Assembly (NCBI RefSeq): GCF_002744245.1 | Contig: NZ_NKHG01000079.1 | Span: 1-64,000 of the forward strand | Direction: 5' to 3' | Source: Bacillus pumilus | GTDB taxonomy: Bacteria > Bacillota > Bacilli > Bacillales > Bacillaceae | Length of the DNA stretch: 64,000 nucleotides | Part shown: piece after piece, positions 25,339-36,986 of the stretch | Position numbering within the stretch: the first letter of the stretch is position 1 | Layout: each line of letters begins with the position of its first letter | The notes under the pieces: generated by a model | The model's database searches: none | Told to the model about the DNA's origin: nothing | The model's input: the letters and a program-made list of their open reading frames with translations, nothing else | Position numbers and translations under genes: made by a program

Positions 25339-27068
25339 CCTGTCGTCTTGACATCATTTGCTTGATGCAACAATTCTTTTGCGTGTTGTTTTGTCAGCTC
25401 AGTCACTTCCACACCCGCGATCATCCGGCCAATTTCACTTATTTTATCTTCATGACTTAATGGTTTGACACTCGTTAGTGTTCTACCGGCTTTAGAGCGT
25501 TTAGAAATGAAGAGATGTGTGTCAGCCATTGCTGCCACTTGGGGTAAATGTGTGATGCAGAGGACTTGGGAGCCTGCCGCTACTTTATAAATTTTTTCTG
25601 CAATGGCCTGTGCGACTCTGCCACTCACACCTGTATCCACTTCATCAAAAATAATGGACGTGACATCTTGTTTCGCTGAGAAAATACTTTTCACTGCCAG
25701 CATGACGCGTGAAATTTCTCCTCCTGATGCCACTTTTGATAAAGATTTCATCGGTTCGCCCGTATTTGTAGAGATGACAAATTGTGCTTGGTCTATCCCA
25801 TTTTTCCCTAGTTGTACTGGTTTCCCGTCTAAAAGCGGACAATCATTGCTGCCAAAGGACGCAAATCGAATCGCAAATGCCGTATCAAAGGATGACTTCT
25901 CCATATACAAATCCTTTAACTCCGCTTGAATTTGCTTCGCTAGCTTTTTGGCCCATTTTTTTCGGAGCTCCGATAGGTTGAGTGCTTCCAGCAGTGCATC
26001 ACGACTCATCGCATCCAGTTTGTTTTTGAGCGTTTGCAAATGGCTGTCCCGATTTTGTATTTGGTCTATTTCTTCTTCAATCTTTGCCGCATACTCTAAA
26101 ATTTCCTCAACAGTGGAACCGTATTTCCGCTTTAACTGCTTCATTTCATTCAGCCTAGACTCAATAAAATCAAGACGTGCCGGGTCGAATTCTAATTGAT
26201 CTAGCATGCTGCGCATTTGAAAAGTAGAATCCTCTAATAAGTAATAGGAATTCGAGACTTGCTCAGAGAGTTTTTTTAAATCATCGTTGATCTCAGAAAC
26301 CTGCTCTAGCTCGCTTGAAGCCATACCAACCCAATCAAGGCCTCCCTGCTCATTGCGCAGGGCATTATACGCATTTTGAAGCGAGGAATAGATTTTTTCG
26401 TAGTTGCTAATTTGATGGCGTTCTTCCTGGAGCCTTTCATCTTCTTCTGGCTCTAATTGAGCCGCTTCAATCTCTTCCAATTGAAATTGTAATAAATCTA
26501 AGCGGTGTACCATTTCTTGCTCATTTTCAGACAGCTGTTTTAGTTTATGAGCCGTTTTCATATATTGATCATATGCTTCTTGATATTGTGATAAAGCAGG
26601 TGCAATCTCTTCAGCTCCAAATTGATCAAGCAAATGCAAATGATTTTCATCCTCCATCAAGAGCTGATTATCGTGCTGACCATGTATATCGAGCAAAAGC
26701 CGCCCTACTTCTCTTAATATAGAGATGGTGACAAGCTTGCCATTAATACGGCAAATGCTTTTCCCATTTTGATTAATATCACGGCGAAGAACCATCATTT
26801 CATCAGATGCATCGATTCCTTGTTCTTCGCATAGAGCAAATACAGGATGATCTGCTGGTACAAGAAAAAGCCCCTCCAGCTCTGCTTTTTTTTCACCGTA
26901 TCGAACAAATTCAGATGATCCTCTTCCCCCTACAAGAAGCGAGACAGCGTCAATCATAATTGATTTCCCGGCACCTGTTTCCCCTGTTAGAACCGTGAGT
27001 CCTTTTTCAAATGAAACCGTTAACTCTTCAATGATTGCAAAGTTTTTAATGGTTAGTTCTGCTAACAC
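25335..27068 (-). CDS. recN: DNA repair protein RecN
   Basis: A 577-residue SMC-like ATPase of double-strand break repair. Walker A GETGAGKSIMIDA is near residue 30, coiled-coil arms span about 170-370, and the C-terminal part has the signature KVASGGEISRVMLAVK and Walker B SIIFDEVDTGVSG. RecN gathers broken DNA ends on the nucleoid early in repair. It lies 31 bases after ahrC and is probably cotranscribed with it. Confidence 0.96.
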   Translation of the reverse strand: MLAELTIKNFAIIEELTVSFEKGLTVLTGETGAGKSIMIDAVSLLVGGRGSSEFVRYGEKKAELEGLFLVPADHPVFALCEEQGIDASDEMMVLRRDINQNGKSICRINGKLVTISILREVGRLLLDIHGQHDNQLLMEDENHLHLLDQFGAEEIAPALSQYQEAYDQYMKTAHKLKQLSENEQEMVHRLDLLQFQLEEIEAAQLEPEEDERLQEERHQISNYEKIYSSLQNAYNALRNEQGGLDWVGMASSELEQVSEINDDLKKLSEQVSNSYYLLEDSTFQMRSMLDQLEFDPARLDFIESRLNEMKQLKRKYGSTVEEILEYAAKIEEEIDQIQNRDSHLQTLKNKLDAMSRDALLEALNLSELRKKWAKKLAKQIQAELKDLYMEKSSFDTAFAIRFASFGSNDCPLLDGKPVQLGKNGIDQAQFVISTNTGEPMKSLSKVASGGEISRVMLAVKSIFSAKQDVTSIIFDEVDTGVSGRVAQAIAEKIYKVAAGSQVLCITHLPQVAAMADTHLFISKRSKAGRTLTSVKPLSHEDKISEIGRMIAGVEVTELTKQHAKELLHQANDVKTTG

Positions 27069-27099
27069 TCATTTGACACCTCTTTTTGTAAACCTAATC

Positions 27100-27552
27100 T
27101 CATGATAGAAGCTCTAAAATTTTGGTCGAAACTGTATCTGTATCATCTGGTGTACGGCAAATGATCAAAATGGTATCATCTCCGCATATGGTTCCCATAA
27201 TTTCTTCCCAATCTAAATTATCCATTAAAGCACCGATAGCCTGAGCATTACCTGGCATTGTTTTAAGCACGATTAAATGGCTTGCGGCGTCCATCTTAAT
27301 AAATGCATCCATAAGAGAGCGCTTCAGCTTTGACAGCGGATTAAATCGCTGATCGGCAGGAAGGCTATATTTATATGTTCCATTGTTCGTCGGCACTTTC
27401 ACTAAGTGCAGTTCTTTTATATCTCTTGAAACGGTTGCCTGCGTGATGTTATAGCCATCTGCTTTCAAAATATCGACTAACTCATCTTGTGTTTCTATAT
27501 CTTGGCTTGCAATAATTTCTCTAATTTTAATATGCCTTTGACCTTTATTCAT
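27100..27552 (-). CDS. ahrC: Arginine repressor/activator AhrC (ArgR)
   Basis: A 150-residue ArgR-family hexameric regulator. The N-terminal winged helix includes [32 protein letters not shown], and the C-terminal domain has the arginine-binding [14 protein letters not shown] with the Asp-Asp pair. It represses arginine biosynthesis and activates arginine catabolism with arginine as corepressor. An ARG box at artP in this window is a likely target. It lies between yqxC and recN, the usual Bacillus position. Confidence 0.96.
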   Translation of the reverse strand: MNKGQRHIKIREIIASQDIETQDELVDILKADGYNITQATVSRDIKELHLVKVPTNNGTYKYSLPADQRFNPLSKLKRSLMDAFIKMDAASHLIVLKTMPGNAQAIGALMDNLDWEEIMGTICGDDTILIICRTPDDTDTVSTKILELLS

Positions 27553-27673
27553 TTTGACCCCCCTAGGCGTTTCATTCTCAGTTTGTCTTTACGTTCTATG
27601 TTATATGATGCACACTTCAAAAAACAAGCATTACATGAAAAACGTCGATTCTCGTCTTTTCGCCATGTAAAAA

Positions 27674-27697
27674 GGAATAATAGCGAGCTATTATTCC
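27674..27697 (-). terminator. Terminator after yqxC
   Basis: A perfect 10-bp stem GGAATAATAG / CTATTATTCC with a 4-base loop, followed by TTTTT on the minus strand. It separates yqxC from ahrC. Confidence 0.85.
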
Positions 27698-27713
27698 TTT
27701 TGCTTCAATGATC

Positions 27714-28568
27714 TCATGTGTCAGTCGGCTCAGGACTGTTTTTCTTTTCCTTCAATACGGAATGGGCTTCTTTGACTACCTTCTCAAGTGCAGAAGCCGC
27801 TAGTGCCGTATTCTCCTCTTGATCAGGACGAAGCACCAAATGGAGCAGGAATTCAATATTCCCGTCACCACCAGTTATCGGTGAAAAAGAAACATCCTTT
27901 ACGTCATAGCCTTCTTTTGCCGCAAATTGATTCATTTCTTCTAGCACCCCGAGATGGACTGATGGTTCGCGTACAATGCCTTTTTTTCCGACAAGCTCTC
28001 TACCGGCTTCAAATTGGGGCTTGACCAGCGCGATACAGTCACCGCCTGGGACAAGAATATGCTTTAAAGCTGGAAGAATGAGTTTGAGTGAAATAAACGA
28101 TACATCAATAGACGCAACCTCTGGCAATCCTTCAGTAAAATCAGCTGGAACGGAATGGCGGAAATTGGTGCGCTCCATGACGATCACTCGTTCATCCTGC
28201 CTTAATTTCCATGCAAGCTGATTGTAGCCAACATCAACAGCATATGATTTAACGGCTCCATTTTGGAGTGCACAATCTGTAAAACCGCCTGTTGATGAAC
28301 CGATATCGATCAGTAATTTCCCTTCAACAGTTAAGTCAAATTCTTTTAGCGCTTTTTCGAGCTTTAACCCGCCGCGGCTCACATATTTCAGAGGATTCCC
28401 CTTCACAATAAGCGGTGTATCACGATCGATTTTCTCTCCTGGTTTATCCAAACGGTTTTCATTTGAATAAACAATCCCTGCCATGATGGCACGCTTTGCT
28501 TTCTCTCTCGTTTCCATTAGTCCTTGCTCGACTAATAAAACGTCAAGTCGTTCTTTCTTTGATGTCAT
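27714..28568 (-). CDS. yqxC: TlyA-family S4/FtsJ RNA methyltransferase YqxC
   Basis: A 284-residue protein. The N-terminal S4 RNA-binding domain (residues 6-65, [25 protein letters not shown]) is followed by an FtsJ/RrmJ-type methyltransferase domain with the SAM motif [21 protein letters not shown]. The family (TlyA) 2'-O-methylates rRNA in some bacteria; the Bacillus substrate is not shown here. Its ATG overlaps the dxs stop codon by 4 bases (ATGA), so it is coupled to dxs. Confidence 0.9.
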   Translation of the reverse strand: MTSKKERLDVLLVEQGLMETREKAKRAIMAGIVYSNENRLDKPGEKIDRDTPLIVKGNPLKYVSRGGLKLEKALKEFDLTVEGKLLIDIGSSTGGFTDCALQNGAVKSYAVDVGYNQLAWKLRQDERVIVMERTNFRHSVPADFTEGLPEVASIDVSFISLKLILPALKHILVPGGDCIALVKPQFEAGRELVGKKGIVREPSVHLGVLEEMNQFAAKEGYDVKDVSFSPITGGDGNIEFLLHLVLRPDQEENTALAASALEKVVKEAHSVLKEKKNSPEPTDT

Positions 28569-30466
28569 GATCCAATTCCTTTTCTTGGTGCTGAGGGAAG
28601 CAGGTCACGTAAAGTTTCAGCAACCTGTGTTTTCGTCAGACCAATTTCTTCAAGCAGTGCATCGACACTTCCATGCTCAATAAATTCATCCGGAATGCCC
28701 ATACGTTCTACCTTTATATGCGATGCTTTCTTGTCATGTAGATATTCTAATACGCTGCTTCCGAAGCCGCCTTGGAGAACAGCTTCTTCAATCGTTAAAA
28801 TCGGAATGCCTTCAGCCAGTATCTCATTTAACATTCCTTCATCAAGAGGCTTAATAAAACGGGCATTGACGACACGAACAGATTTTCCTTCTTTTTGCAA
28901 TTCCTCTGCTGCTTGCAGCGCCATTTTAATCGTTGTACCGAACGTTAAAATAACGGCATCCTTCCCCGGACGAAGAACTTCCCATGAACCAATGGGAATG
29001 GTTTTCAGCTGTTCATCCAATTTAACGCCTAGTCCATTTCCACGCGGAAAGCGCATTGCAATAGGACCATCATTATACTGAATAGCTGTATTGACCATAT
29101 GCTGCCCTTCGTTTTCATCCTTTGGCATCATAAGCACCATATTCGGCATATGGCGCATGAACGCAATGTCAAATACACCTTGATGCGTTTCTCCATCTGC
29201 TCCAACGAGACCCGCTCGGTCAATTCCGATAAACACGTTAAGGTTCTGACGGCAGATGTCATGGAGCACTTGATCATAGGCTCTTTGAAGGAAGGTTGAA
29301 TAAATGGCTAAAAATGGCTTCATGTCCTGCGTGGCAAGTCCAGCGGCCATTGTTGCTGCATGCTGCTCTGCAATCCCTACATCAAACATTCGCTCTGGAA
29401 ATTCCTTTGCAAACCCTTCAAGCTTTGATCCGACAGGCATAGCAGGCGTAATTGCGACAATTCGCTCATCTTCTCTCGCAAGCTTTCTCACTGTCTCACT
29501 GACTAGACCACTCCATGACGGGGCGGCTGCTGTCGGTTTAACGAAATCACCTGTATCAATTTTGTATGGACCTGTGCCGTGCCAAGTCCCGATTTTATCA
29601 GATTCTGCCGGCTTATAGCCTTTTCCTTTTTTCGTGATGACATGAAGGAGGACAGGACCTTTTGTTTTCTTAGCATATTCAAGGTTTTCAAAAAGATCTT
29701 CGTAGGAATGGCCATCTACAGGACCTAAGTAGGTGAATCCCATTTCCTCAAAGAACATGCCAGACACAAGCAAATATTTCAGGCTGTCTTTAATGCGTTC
29801 TGCTGTTGCAGCTAGCTTCCCGCCTACTGCTGGAATACGCTTGAATAAATATTCGAGCTCATCCTTTACCCATTGATATTTACCAGCAGTGCGCAGTCTG
29901 CCAAGCATTGTATGAATGGCGCCCACGTTTGGTGCAATACTCATTTCATTGTCGTTTAAGATCACAATCATATCTTTCTTTTCATCACCGATATGATTCA
30001 GTGCTTCTAACGCCATACCGCCGGTTAATGCACCATCTCCAATAACCGGGAGGATATATTCATCTGTTCCTTTGATATCTCGCGCTGCTGCCATACCCAT
30101 CGCGCCAGATAATGAGGTTGAACTGTGACCTGTCTCCCATACATCATGTTCACTTTCATTTCGTTTAGGAAAACCGCAGAGTCCTTTATATTGACGAAGT
30201 GTATCAAACTCCGCACCTCTTCCAGTTAATAGCTTGTGAACGTACGATTGATGTCCAACATCCCAAAGGAATTTGTCTTTCGGGCTGTCAAATACTTTAT
30301 GAAGTGCAACAGTGAGTTCAACGACACCAAGGTTCGGACCGATGTGCCCGCCAGAGTTAGCTAAGGACTCAATTAAAAACGTACGAATGTCAGCACTAAG
30401 CTCCTCTAATTCTGCATTTGACATTCCTTTTAGAAAGGCTGGATTTTTTATTGATAAAAGATCCAA
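28565..30466 (-). CDS. dxs: 1-deoxy-D-xylulose-5-phosphate synthase Dxs
   Basis: A 633-residue thiamine-diphosphate enzyme that starts the MEP isoprenoid pathway from pyruvate and glyceraldehyde-3-phosphate. Visible parts are [19 protein letters not shown], the [16 protein letters not shown] thiamine motif, the transketolase pyrimidine domain with [10 protein letters not shown], and [12 protein letters not shown]. The start is TTG, giving [11 protein letters not shown], the usual N-terminus. It lies between ispA and yqxC, so two isoprenoid steps are neighbours. Confidence 0.96.
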   Translation of the reverse strand: MDLLSIKNPAFLKGMSNAELEELSADIRTFLIESLANSGGHIGPNLGVVELTVALHKVFDSPKDKFLWDVGHQSYVHKLLTGRGAEFDTLRQYKGLCGFPKRNESEHDVWETGHSSTSLSGAMGMAAARDIKGTDEYILPVIGDGALTGGMALEALNHIGDEKKDMIVILNDNEMSIAPNVGAIHTMLGRLRTAGKYQWVKDELEYLFKRIPAVGGKLAATAERIKDSLKYLLVSGMFFEEMGFTYLGPVDGHSYEDLFENLEYAKKTKGPVLLHVITKKGKGYKPAESDKIGTWHGTGPYKIDTGDFVKPTAAAPSWSGLVSETVRKLAREDERIVAITPAMPVGSKLEGFAKEFPERMFDVGIAEQHAATMAAGLATQDMKPFLAIYSTFLQRAYDQVLHDICRQNLNVFIGIDRAGLVGADGETHQGVFDIAFMRHMPNMVLMMPKDENEGQHMVNTAIQYNDGPIAMRFPRGNGLGVKLDEQLKTIPIGSWEVLRPGKDAVILTFGTTIKMALQAAEELQKEGKSVRVVNARFIKPLDEGMLNEILAEGIPILTIEEAVLQGGFGSSVLEYLHDKKASHIKVERMGIPDEFIEHGSVDALLEEIGLTKTQVAETLRDLLPSAPRKGIGS

Positions 30467-30617
30467 TCAGGATCAACTCGCTTTCAACAAAATTTCTACA
30501 TACATCTATAATGCCTTATTCCTATGAAAACCAAACAAGGAATAAGAGTTGTCTCATCATGATAAACTGTTTTCAGTTTACCACAATTGCTCGAAGACCC
30601 TCAAATCTAGGCTGTTT

Positions 30618-31508
30618 TTAATGATCTCTTGAGGCAATGAGATCACATAGATCATGCAATAATTGCTGCTCTAACTCAAGGTTTGAGACAATTTCTTTTG
30701 CACGAGTGATATGTTCATTTAGTTTTTCTTTTGCTCCTGAAAGCGTTAATAAAGAAGGATACGTCGACTTATCATTTGCTGTGTCAGAGCCGACACGTTT
30801 CCCGATTAATTCTTCGCTTCCTTCAAGATCTAAAATATCATCACGAATTTGAAAGGCAATCCCAATATGATAGCTGAATTCTCTTAGCTTTTCGATATCA
30901 TCAGCAGATGCGCCTGCCAGCATCGCACCTGCTGCCACGCTGAAGGTTAGGAGCTTTCCTGTTTTTCGGGCATGAATGGATTCCAGTTCAGCAAGAGGTA
31001 TATATTTTTGCTCTGCTTCCATATCATCAAATTGACCGCCAACCATTCCAAGCGCCCCTGCTGATTTCACAAGTTCATCAATGATTCTGAGCTTCTGATC
31101 AGCGGGTACATCGTCAGATAATTGTGATGTAATCAGTCGGAAGCTCTCGGTTAAAAGCGCATCCCCCGCAAGAACCGCTGTTGCTTCTCCATATACTTTA
31201 TGGTTGGTCGGCTTTCCTCTGCGAAGGTCATCGTCATCCATGCAAGGAAGATCGTCATGAATCAAAGAATACGTATGAATCATTTCCACTGCGCAGCCAA
31301 CAGGTATGCCGTCTTTTTCCCTTTTTCCATAGGCATTTAAGAGAGCAAGAACGAGAACAGGGCGAAGTCTTTTTCCGCCTGCTTTTAGAGAATAGAGCAT
31401 AGAGGATTTCAGTTCTTCTGGAATTTGTAATTCCTGAACATATGTAAATAAATAATCTTCAATTGCTTGTTTTCGTGTTGTCAAAAATTCATTTAGATTA
31501 TTTGTCAC
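30618..31508 (-). CDS. ispA: Farnesyl diphosphate synthase IspA
   Basis: About 296 residues, trans-prenyltransferase. The first Asp-rich motif [20 protein letters not shown] and the second DDILDLEG are intact. It condenses IPP with DMAPP and geranyl diphosphate to make farnesyl diphosphate. I prefer GTG 31508, 9 bases after GGAGG and giving MTNNLNEF; the ATG at 31514 is too close to the ribosome site. The start lies inside the end of xseB. Confidence 0.95.
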   Translation of the reverse strand: MTNNLNEFLTTRKQAIEDYLFTYVQELQIPEELKSSMLYSLKAGGKRLRPVLVLALLNAYGKREKDGIPVGCAVEMIHTYSLIHDDLPCMDDDDLRRGKPTNHKVYGEATAVLAGDALLTESFRLITSQLSDDVPADQKLRIIDELVKSAGALGMVGGQFDDMEAEQKYIPLAELESIHARKTGKLLTFSVAAGAMLAGASADDIEKLREFSYHIGIAFQIRDDILDLEGSEELIGKRVGSDTANDKSTYPSLLTLSGAKEKLNEHITRAKEIVSNLELEQQLLHDLCDLIASRDH

Positions 31509-31758
31509 TAGCATCTGCCTCCTTCACTGTAAAAGGAGCCAGTTCACCGTCCTCTTTTAAAATAAAATCCATTTGCTTTTCAACATGCTGTAATTTTTCA
31601 TGACAAAGCTTTGAAAGCGTCATGCCTTCTTGGAAATAATGAATGGCCTGCTCTAGCGGTACATCTCCTTCTTCTAGCTTCCCAACAATCTCTTCTAGAC
31701 CTTTCATGGCCTCTTCAAATGTCATTTTTTCTTCTTTTTGTTTGTTAGATTCTGTCAT
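31498..31758 (-). CDS. xseB: Exodeoxyribonuclease VII small subunit XseB
   Basis: An 86-residue helical protein with the family core [26 protein letters not shown] followed by [11 protein letters not shown]. Several copies bind XseA to form exonuclease VII, which degrades single-stranded DNA. The ATG overlaps the xseA stop codon (ATGA) and the end overlaps ispA. Confidence 0.95.
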   Translation of the reverse strand: MTESNKQKEEKMTFEEAMKGLEEIVGKLEEGDVPLEQAIHYFQEGMTLSKLCHEKLQHVEKQMDFILKEDGELAPFTVKEADASDK

Positions 31759-33101
31759 GATGATTGTCCCTCCTTCTCAATAACCTCACAAATCAGACGT
31801 CCATCCTTCATTGTGATGGTCAGCTGATCGTTCGTTTCTACTTGCTTCACACTTTTAATCAGTTCATCTTCTTTATAGGCTAAACTGTAGCCTCTTTCCA
31901 TCACTTGAAGCGGATTTAATGCATTTAGTTTACCAAGAACAGATTGGAACTGCGAATGAATTGTTTTCATTTGCACATTCATACTGCGGATGAGCTGATC
32001 TGTTTCATTGGCGTGACGTTTTTTCGCCTGAAGCAGCTGCTCTTTTGGATGAAGTGGCTTTAATCTGTATGTCTGGCGGTCGAGTTGACTGCGTTTTTGT
32101 TCAATTTGTCTCGTCAGCTGTTTTTGAAAACGATCAAACACCATATCAAATTGCTGCTCTTTTTGCTCCTGTAATCGCTTTGGAAAACGGAAGGCATAAG
32201 AGGATTGAAGTGCCACAAGACGGTCCTTCGCTTGAGAAGTTCGATTCTTTACCGCTCTTGTTAACCGGATGTCAATGGATTTGATTCGTTCAATTAAGTC
32301 GGCGGTGCTTGGAACAGCTAGCTCGGCTGCTCCTGTTGGTGTGGGTGCTCTCATGTCTGCAGTGAAATCACTGATCGTAAAGTCCGTTTCGTGTCCAACT
32401 GCAGAAATGATGGGAATATCTGATGCGAAGATCGCTCTTGCAACTGCTTCTTCATTAAAGGCCCAAAGCTCTTCAATCGAACCACCGCCTCTTCCGACAA
32501 TCAACACATCGCAGAGCTGTTTTTCATTTGCTTCTTTAATTCGTTCGACGATAGAACGAGTAGCATTTTCTCCTTGGACTAACGCTGGAAGCACGATGAT
32601 TTTGGCCTGCTGATAGCGCCGATTGATGGTTGTGATGACATCTCGAACAGCGGCTCCTGTTGGGGATGTGATGACACCAACGACCTCTGGATATTCAGGG
32701 ATTTGTTTTTTATAGCGCGCATCAAATAAGCCTTCACTTGCTAGTTTTTTCTTCAGCTCTTCATAAGCTAGATGAAGAGCACCAACACCATCAGGCTGCA
32801 TTTCCTTTGCATATAATTGATAGTTGCCACTCGGCTCATATACTTGGATTCCGCCGCGTACGAACACTTTCATTCCGCTCTTTGGTGAAAAAGGCAGCTT
32901 GGATGCAGAACGCTGAAACATCACAGCTTGCATGCGTGCATTTTCGTCTTTCAAGGTGAAGTAAACATGACCTCTTGAATGAATCTTCACATTTGATAAC
33001 TCACCTTTGATCCAAATATCTTCTAAGTGGGGGTCAACATCAAATTTTCTTTTTATGTATTTTGTAAGGGCTGTGACCGTCACAAAGGCTTTTTCACTCA
33101 T
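31755..33101 (-). CDS. xseA: Exodeoxyribonuclease VII large subunit XseA
   Basis: About 448 residues. An N-terminal OB fold ([12 protein letters not shown]...HVYFTLKD) is followed by the catalytic domain with [30 protein letters not shown] and [27 protein letters not shown], then a long coiled coil (about 280-420). ATG 33101 is chosen over a codon at 33131 because AGGAGG precedes it and it gives the normal start MSEKAF. It probably cotranscribes with xseB, ispA, dxs and yqxC. Confidence 0.95.
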   Translation of the reverse strand: MSEKAFVTVTALTKYIKRKFDVDPHLEDIWIKGELSNVKIHSRGHVYFTLKDENARMQAVMFQRSASKLPFSPKSGMKVFVRGGIQVYEPSGNYQLYAKEMQPDGVGALHLAYEELKKKLASEGLFDARYKKQIPEYPEVVGVITSPTGAAVRDVITTINRRYQQAKIIVLPALVQGENATRSIVERIKEANEKQLCDVLIVGRGGGSIEELWAFNEEAVARAIFASDIPIISAVGHETDFTISDFTADMRAPTPTGAAELAVPSTADLIERIKSIDIRLTRAVKNRTSQAKDRLVALQSSYAFRFPKRLQEQKEQQFDMVFDRFQKQLTRQIEQKRSQLDRQTYRLKPLHPKEQLLQAKKRHANETDQLIRSMNVQMKTIHSQFQSVLGKLNALNPLQVMERGYSLAYKEDELIKSVKQVETNDQLTITMKDGRLICEVIEKEGQSS

Positions 33102-33128
33102 GACGTATTCCTCCTCTTCAAAAACGCA

Positions 33129-33164
33129 CATTCATCCACCGGCAAGCATGCAGGTGGATGAATG
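33129..33164 (-). terminator. Hairpin between folD and xseA
   Basis: A perfect 12-bp stem CATTCATCCACC / GGTGGATGAATG with a 12-base loop; a run of five T follows four bases later on the minus strand. Likely a terminator or attenuator. Confidence 0.6.
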
Positions 33165-33172
33165 GATAAAGC

Positions 33173-34024
33173 TTATGCTAATGTACGTTTTGCTGATTTA
33201 ACCGTATTGTGTGCAAGCATCGTAATCGTCATTGGACCGACTCCGCCAGGGACTGGTGTGATATAAGAAGCTTTTTCTTTCGCCTCTTCAAAATCAACAT
33301 CCCCTACAAGCTTCCCAGTATCTAAACGATTGACTCCTACATCGATGACAATAGCGCCTTCTTTAATTTGGTCAGCTTTAATAAAGTTTGCTCGACCGAC
33401 GGCAACAACTAAAATATCCGCTTTTAACGTATGTTCTGAAATATTTGCAGTTCTTGAATGACAGTATGTGACGGTTGCATGTTCGTTTAACAGCAATTGT
33501 CCAACTGGTTTACCGACAATATTACTTCGTCCAACTACAACCACTTCTTTTCCAGAAAGATTGACACCTGTTTTGTTCAGCAATTCAACAATACCTGCTG
33601 GTGTACAAGGAAGGAAGGTGTCTTCCCCAAGTAGCATTTTCCCGATATTCAGCGGATGAAAACCATCTACATCTTTTTCAGGTGAGATACGTTCAATGAC
33701 GGCTTTTTCAGAAATGTGTTTTGGGAGCGGAAGCTGAACAAGAATTCCGTGGAATTGATCATCCGCATTGTATTGATCAATGAGCTGAAGCAATTCTTCT
33801 TCTGTTAAAGAAGCATCTAAGTGATCAAGCTGAAAATGCATGCCCATTGCTTCTGCTGCTTTTTTCTTCCCGCGTACGTAAGAAAGTGAAGCCGGATCAT
33901 CACCGATTAGAATAACGGCAAGACCAGGTGTGACTCCTTTTTGTTTTAGCTCTTCTACTTCTTTTGCTAATTGTTCACGCTTTTCTTTTGCTGTTTCTTT
34001 CCCATCGATGATTGTTGCTGTCAT
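33173..34024 (-). CDS. folD: Methylenetetrahydrofolate dehydrogenase/cyclohydrolase FolD
   Basis: A 283-residue bifunctional one-carbon enzyme. [13 protein letters not shown] (with the active Lys), QLPLPKHI, the cofactor motif [17 protein letters not shown], and the end [15 protein letters not shown] are all present. It interconverts methylene- and formyl-tetrahydrofolate. Position after nusB is the usual Bacillus order. Confidence 0.96.
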   Translation of the reverse strand: MTATIIDGKETAKEKREQLAKEVEELKQKGVTPGLAVILIGDDPASLSYVRGKKKAAEAMGMHFQLDHLDASLTEEELLQLIDQYNADDQFHGILVQLPLPKHISEKAVIERISPEKDVDGFHPLNIGKMLLGEDTFLPCTPAGIVELLNKTGVNLSGKEVVVVGRSNIVGKPVGQLLLNEHATVTYCHSRTANISEHTLKADILVVAVGRANFIKADQIKEGAIVIDVGVNRLDTGKLVGDVDFEEAKEKASYITPVPGGVGPMTITMLAHNTVKSAKRTLA

Positions 34025-34035
34025 GTCGAATCCTC

Positions 34036-34431
34036 CTATTGCTGCTTTAGGTCGTTTTTAATGTTTGAAAGTACACCATTTACAAATTTCGGCGCCTTAT
34101 CATCACCGAATAATTTGGCCAGCTCAATGGCTTCATTCATTGAAACACTGACCGGGATGTCTTCTTGATACACCATCTCGTACACAGACAGCCTTAAAAT
34201 GGCTCTGTCTACGTTCGCAATACGATCGAGTTTCCAATTCACAAGGTGCTGTGAAATCATGTCATCGAGCTTGTCCTTTTGTTCAAGCACACCGAAAACC
34301 AGTTCCTCGAAAAAAGGATCTGATTCTTGTTCATCCAACGCATGTGTAATGGCCTCTTTCGGATCAATATTGCTGACATCAATTTGAAATAATGTTTGTA
34401 GCGCCTTTTCTCTTGCAGTTCTTCTTTTCAT
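34036..34431 (-). CDS. nusB: Transcription antitermination factor NusB
   Basis: A 131-residue all-helical protein beginning [20 protein letters not shown], with the later [21 protein letters not shown] and [28 protein letters not shown]-type core (shown in parts). With NusE it binds boxA RNA of rRNA operons. It lies 12 bases before folD. Confidence 0.96.
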   Translation of the reverse strand: MKRRTAREKALQTLFQIDVSNIDPKEAITHALDEQESDPFFEELVFGVLEQKDKLDDMISQHLVNWKLDRIANVDRAILRLSVYEMVYQEDIPVSVSMNEAIELAKLFGDDKAPKFVNGVLSNIKNDLKQQ

Positions 34432-34641
34432 TATTTACTCCTTTAACCACTTTATCCGCTTGTCGTTAAGCCATACAGAGATCATAACATATTTTGACCG
34501 TGGTCGCACCAAGATCCATGCGAGCTGACATGAAAAACGAATAAAGCAACGCGTGACGTAATCATTATTCGGAACTTACCCAAAAATGGGCTTTAAAAAA
34601 CCAAAGAGGCAATGCCTCCTTGGTTTCACTTCAACCCTTTT
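34432..34641. other. Intergenic region between nusB and the Asp23 gene
   Basis: It holds the Asp23 gene terminator (34594-34627) and presumably the nusB promoter; a TATGAT lies near 34485 on the minus strand but the -35 spacing is poor. Confidence 0.5.
34594..34627 (-). terminator. Terminator after the Asp23-family gene
   Basis: AACCAAGGAGGC / GCCTCTTTGGTT stem with an ATT loop (one wobble), followed by TTTTTAAAG on the minus strand. Confidence 0.85.
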
Positions 34642-35055
34642 TTACATTTCTTGATCTACTTCAGCATCAGGTGCTTTTGTATCAAATTGAATGCCAACGA
34701 CATGAATGTTGATTTCATTAATCGTTAAAGCAGTCATGTTCAAAAGGGTTTGACGGATATTTTCTTGAACAGCAGTGGATACCTTTGGAATCGATAGGCC
34801 AAATTCAACCACACAATACACATCGATTGTGATGCCTTCATCAGAGACATCTACTTTCACACCTTTACGGTGATTTTTCTTCCCAAAGCGTTCTGCTACA
34901 TCAGCAGCGAAATTGCCGCGCATTTCAGCAATTCCTTCAACCTCTGAAGCCGCGATTCCCGCAATGACTTCAATCACTTCTGGCGCAATTTGCACTTTTC
35001 CCAATTGATCTTCATCAAGGTTCATTTCAAGCAAATTGTTTTCTGACACGATCAT
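34642..35055 (-). CDS. yqhY: Asp23/Gls24 family envelope-stress protein YqhY
   Basis: A 137-residue Asp23 (DUF322) protein. The core motif APEVIEVIAGIAASEVEGIAEM is near residue 25, followed by GVKVDVSDEGITIDVYCVVEFG. In B. subtilis YqhY lies next to accBC and is linked to acetyl-CoA carboxylase control; the same order is kept here, 16 bases after accC. Confidence 0.92.
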   Translation of the reverse strand: MIVSENNLLEMNLDEDQLGKVQIAPEVIEVIAGIAASEVEGIAEMRGNFAADVAERFGKKNHRKGVKVDVSDEGITIDVYCVVEFGLSIPKVSTAVQENIRQTLLNMTALTINEINIHVVGIQFDTKAPDAEVDQEM

Positions 35056-35071
35056 TCACCTCCGAAAGCTG

Positions 35072-36424
35072 TTATGGTTTCATGATTTGATACGTTTCTA
35101 AAAACTTCGTATTAAAATTACCACTCACGAATGTTTCATGCTCAAGCAATCTGAGGTGGAATGGAATCGTTGTGTAGACTCCTTCAATGACGAATTCTTG
35201 AAGCGCACGTTTCATTTTCGCAATCGCTTCTTCTCTCGTTTTACCATACGTGATCACTTTTGCAATCATGCTATCGTAATATGGCGGAATCACATATCCA
35301 GGATAAGCGGCAGAGTCAACACGAACACCTAGACCGCCTGGCGGAAGATACATTTTGATTTCACCAGCAGAAGGCATGAAGTTTTTCTCTGGGTTCTCTG
35401 CATTAATACGGCATTCGATCGCCCAGCCTTCATATACGACATCATCTTGGGTAAGATATAGCGGCTCACCTGATGCAACTTTAATTTGTTCTTTGATCAA
35501 GTCAACACCTGTCACCATTTCCGTAACAGGATGCTCTACTTGGATACGTGTATTCATTTCCATAAAGTAGAACTTCTCTTCATTATAATCATAAATAAAT
35601 TCGACCGTTCCGGCTCCTGTGTATTCAACAGCTTCTGCTGCTTTCACGGCTGCTTCACCCATTTGCTCACGGATGTCTGCATTAAGTGCTGGTGACGGTG
35701 TTTCTTCAAGAAGCTTTTGCATTCTTCTTTGGATTGAGCAATCACGCTCACCTAAGTGAATCGTATGCCCGTGCTTGTCTGCAAGCACTTGGATTTCCAC
35801 ATGTCTAAAGTCTTCAATGAACTTCTCTAAATAGACGCCTGGGTTACCAAAGTTTTGTGCAGCTTCTTGCTGCGTAATTTTGACACCGTTAATGAGCTCT
35901 TCTTCAGTACGAGCTACGCGGATACCTTTACCACCGCCGCCTGCAGTTGCTTTAATAATAACAGGATACCCAATACCTGCTGCTGTTGAAACTGCATCAT
36001 CAAGATCTTTTACAATTCCTTGAGAACCAGGGACAATCGGTACGCCAGCCTGCTTCATTGTTTCTCTTGCGACATCTTTCGTTCCCATTTTAGAAATCGC
36101 TGATGCAGATGGTCCAACAAAGATGACATTACACTCTTCACAAAGCTCTGCAAAGTCTGCATTTTCAGCAAGGAAGCCGTATCCTGGATGGATCGCATCT
36201 GTACCTGTCAGTTTTGCTACACTGACAATGTTTGTGACATTTAAATAACTATCTTTTGACGCAGTCGGTCCAATGCAATATGCTTCATCAGCCATTTGAA
36301 CATGCAGTGCGTCGCGATCCGCTTCAGAAAATACCGCAACTGTTTCAATTCCTAGCTCTTTGCAGGCCCGGATGATTCTAACTGCGATTTCTCCTCTGTT
36401 TGCAATTAATAGCTTTTTAATCAT
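35072..36424 (-). CDS. accC: Acetyl-CoA carboxylase biotin carboxylase subunit AccC
   Basis: A 450-residue ATP-grasp enzyme. N-terminal [20 protein letters not shown], the glycine-rich loop [14 protein letters not shown], the metal-binding [15 protein letters not shown] and the C-terminal biotin carboxylase domain are complete. It carboxylates the biotin on AccB for fatty acid synthesis. It follows accB by 11 bases. Confidence 0.97.
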   Translation of the reverse strand: MIKKLLIANRGEIAVRIIRACKELGIETVAVFSEADRDALHVQMADEAYCIGPTASKDSYLNVTNIVSVAKLTGTDAIHPGYGFLAENADFAELCEECNVIFVGPSASAISKMGTKDVARETMKQAGVPIVPGSQGIVKDLDDAVSTAAGIGYPVIIKATAGGGGKGIRVARTEEELINGVKITQQEAAQNFGNPGVYLEKFIEDFRHVEIQVLADKHGHTIHLGERDCSIQRRMQKLLEETPSPALNADIREQMGEAAVKAAEAVEYTGAGTVEFIYDYNEEKFYFMEMNTRIQVEHPVTEMVTGVDLIKEQIKVASGEPLYLTQDDVVYEGWAIECRINAENPEKNFMPSAGEIKMYLPPGGLGVRVDSAAYPGYVIPPYYDSMIAKVITYGKTREEAIAKMKRALQEFVIEGVYTTIPFHLRLLEHETFVSGNFNTKFLETYQIMKP

Positions 36425-36435
36425 GATCGTACTCC

Positions 36436-36918
36436 TTACTCTGCTTTCACTAGAAAGAGGGGTTGTCCGAATTCTACGAGCTGACCGTTTTCAGCTAATA
36501 CTTCGACGATTTCGCCTTTTACTTCTGCTTCGATTTCATTAAACAGTTTCATCGCTTCAACGATACATACAACTGAGTTTTCCTTCACCTTAGAACCTGT
36601 TGTCACGTATGGATCTGCTTCTGGTGAAGATGAAGCATAAAATGTGCCAACCATTGGGGATGTGATTTTATGCAGATTTTCAGACGCAGTTGCCTCTTGT
36701 GCAGGGGCTTCGGTCTGAGCTGGAGCTTGTGCTTTAGGAGCTTGTTGAGCTGGAGCTGCTTGGACAGGAGCCACTGGTGCTTGTGCCGCAACTTGCTGAA
36801 CGACTTCTTTATTTTTCTTCAGTTTGATTTTTGCACCTTCGTTTTCGTACGTAAATTCATCAATTGTAGATTCATCAATTAATTTAATCAGTTCATGAAT
36901 TTCTTCGATTTTTAACAT
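36436..36918 (-). CDS. accB: Biotin carboxyl carrier protein AccB
   Basis: A 160-residue carrier. Residues 1-40 form the N-terminal segment, 41-80 a Pro/Ala/Gln linker, and 81-160 the biotinyl domain with Lys124 in EAMKLFNEI as the biotin site. First gene of the accBC operon. A sigma-A promoter lies about 70 bases upstream, with a short inverted repeat at the predicted transcription start. Confidence 0.97.
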   Translation of the reverse strand: MLKIEEIHELIKLIDESTIDEFTYENEGAKIKLKKNKEVVQQVAAQAPVAPVQAAPAQQAPKAQAPAQTEAPAQEATASENLHKITSPMVGTFYASSSPEADPYVTTGSKVKENSVVCIVEAMKLFNEIEAEVKGEIVEVLAENGQLVEFGQPLFLVKAE

Positions 36919-36962
36919 GGATTTGCACCCCTATGTATGGATTTATCTTTTTTTATAGGCTA

Positions 36963-36975
36963 GTACTAAAAGTAC
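36963..36975. promoter_or_regulatory. Inverted repeat at the accB transcription start, possible operator
   Basis: GTACT-AAA-AGTAC lies about 12-24 bases downstream of the accB -10 element. The position suits a repressor. The protein that would bind is unknown; it resembles but does not match the FapR box TTAGTACCTAG. Confidence 0.35.
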
Positions 36976-36986
36976 ATACTATAACC

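Noticed and set aside
25603-26199. Several plus-strand frames opposite recN
   Set aside because: Antisense shadows of a conserved gene; none has a plausible start site or domain.
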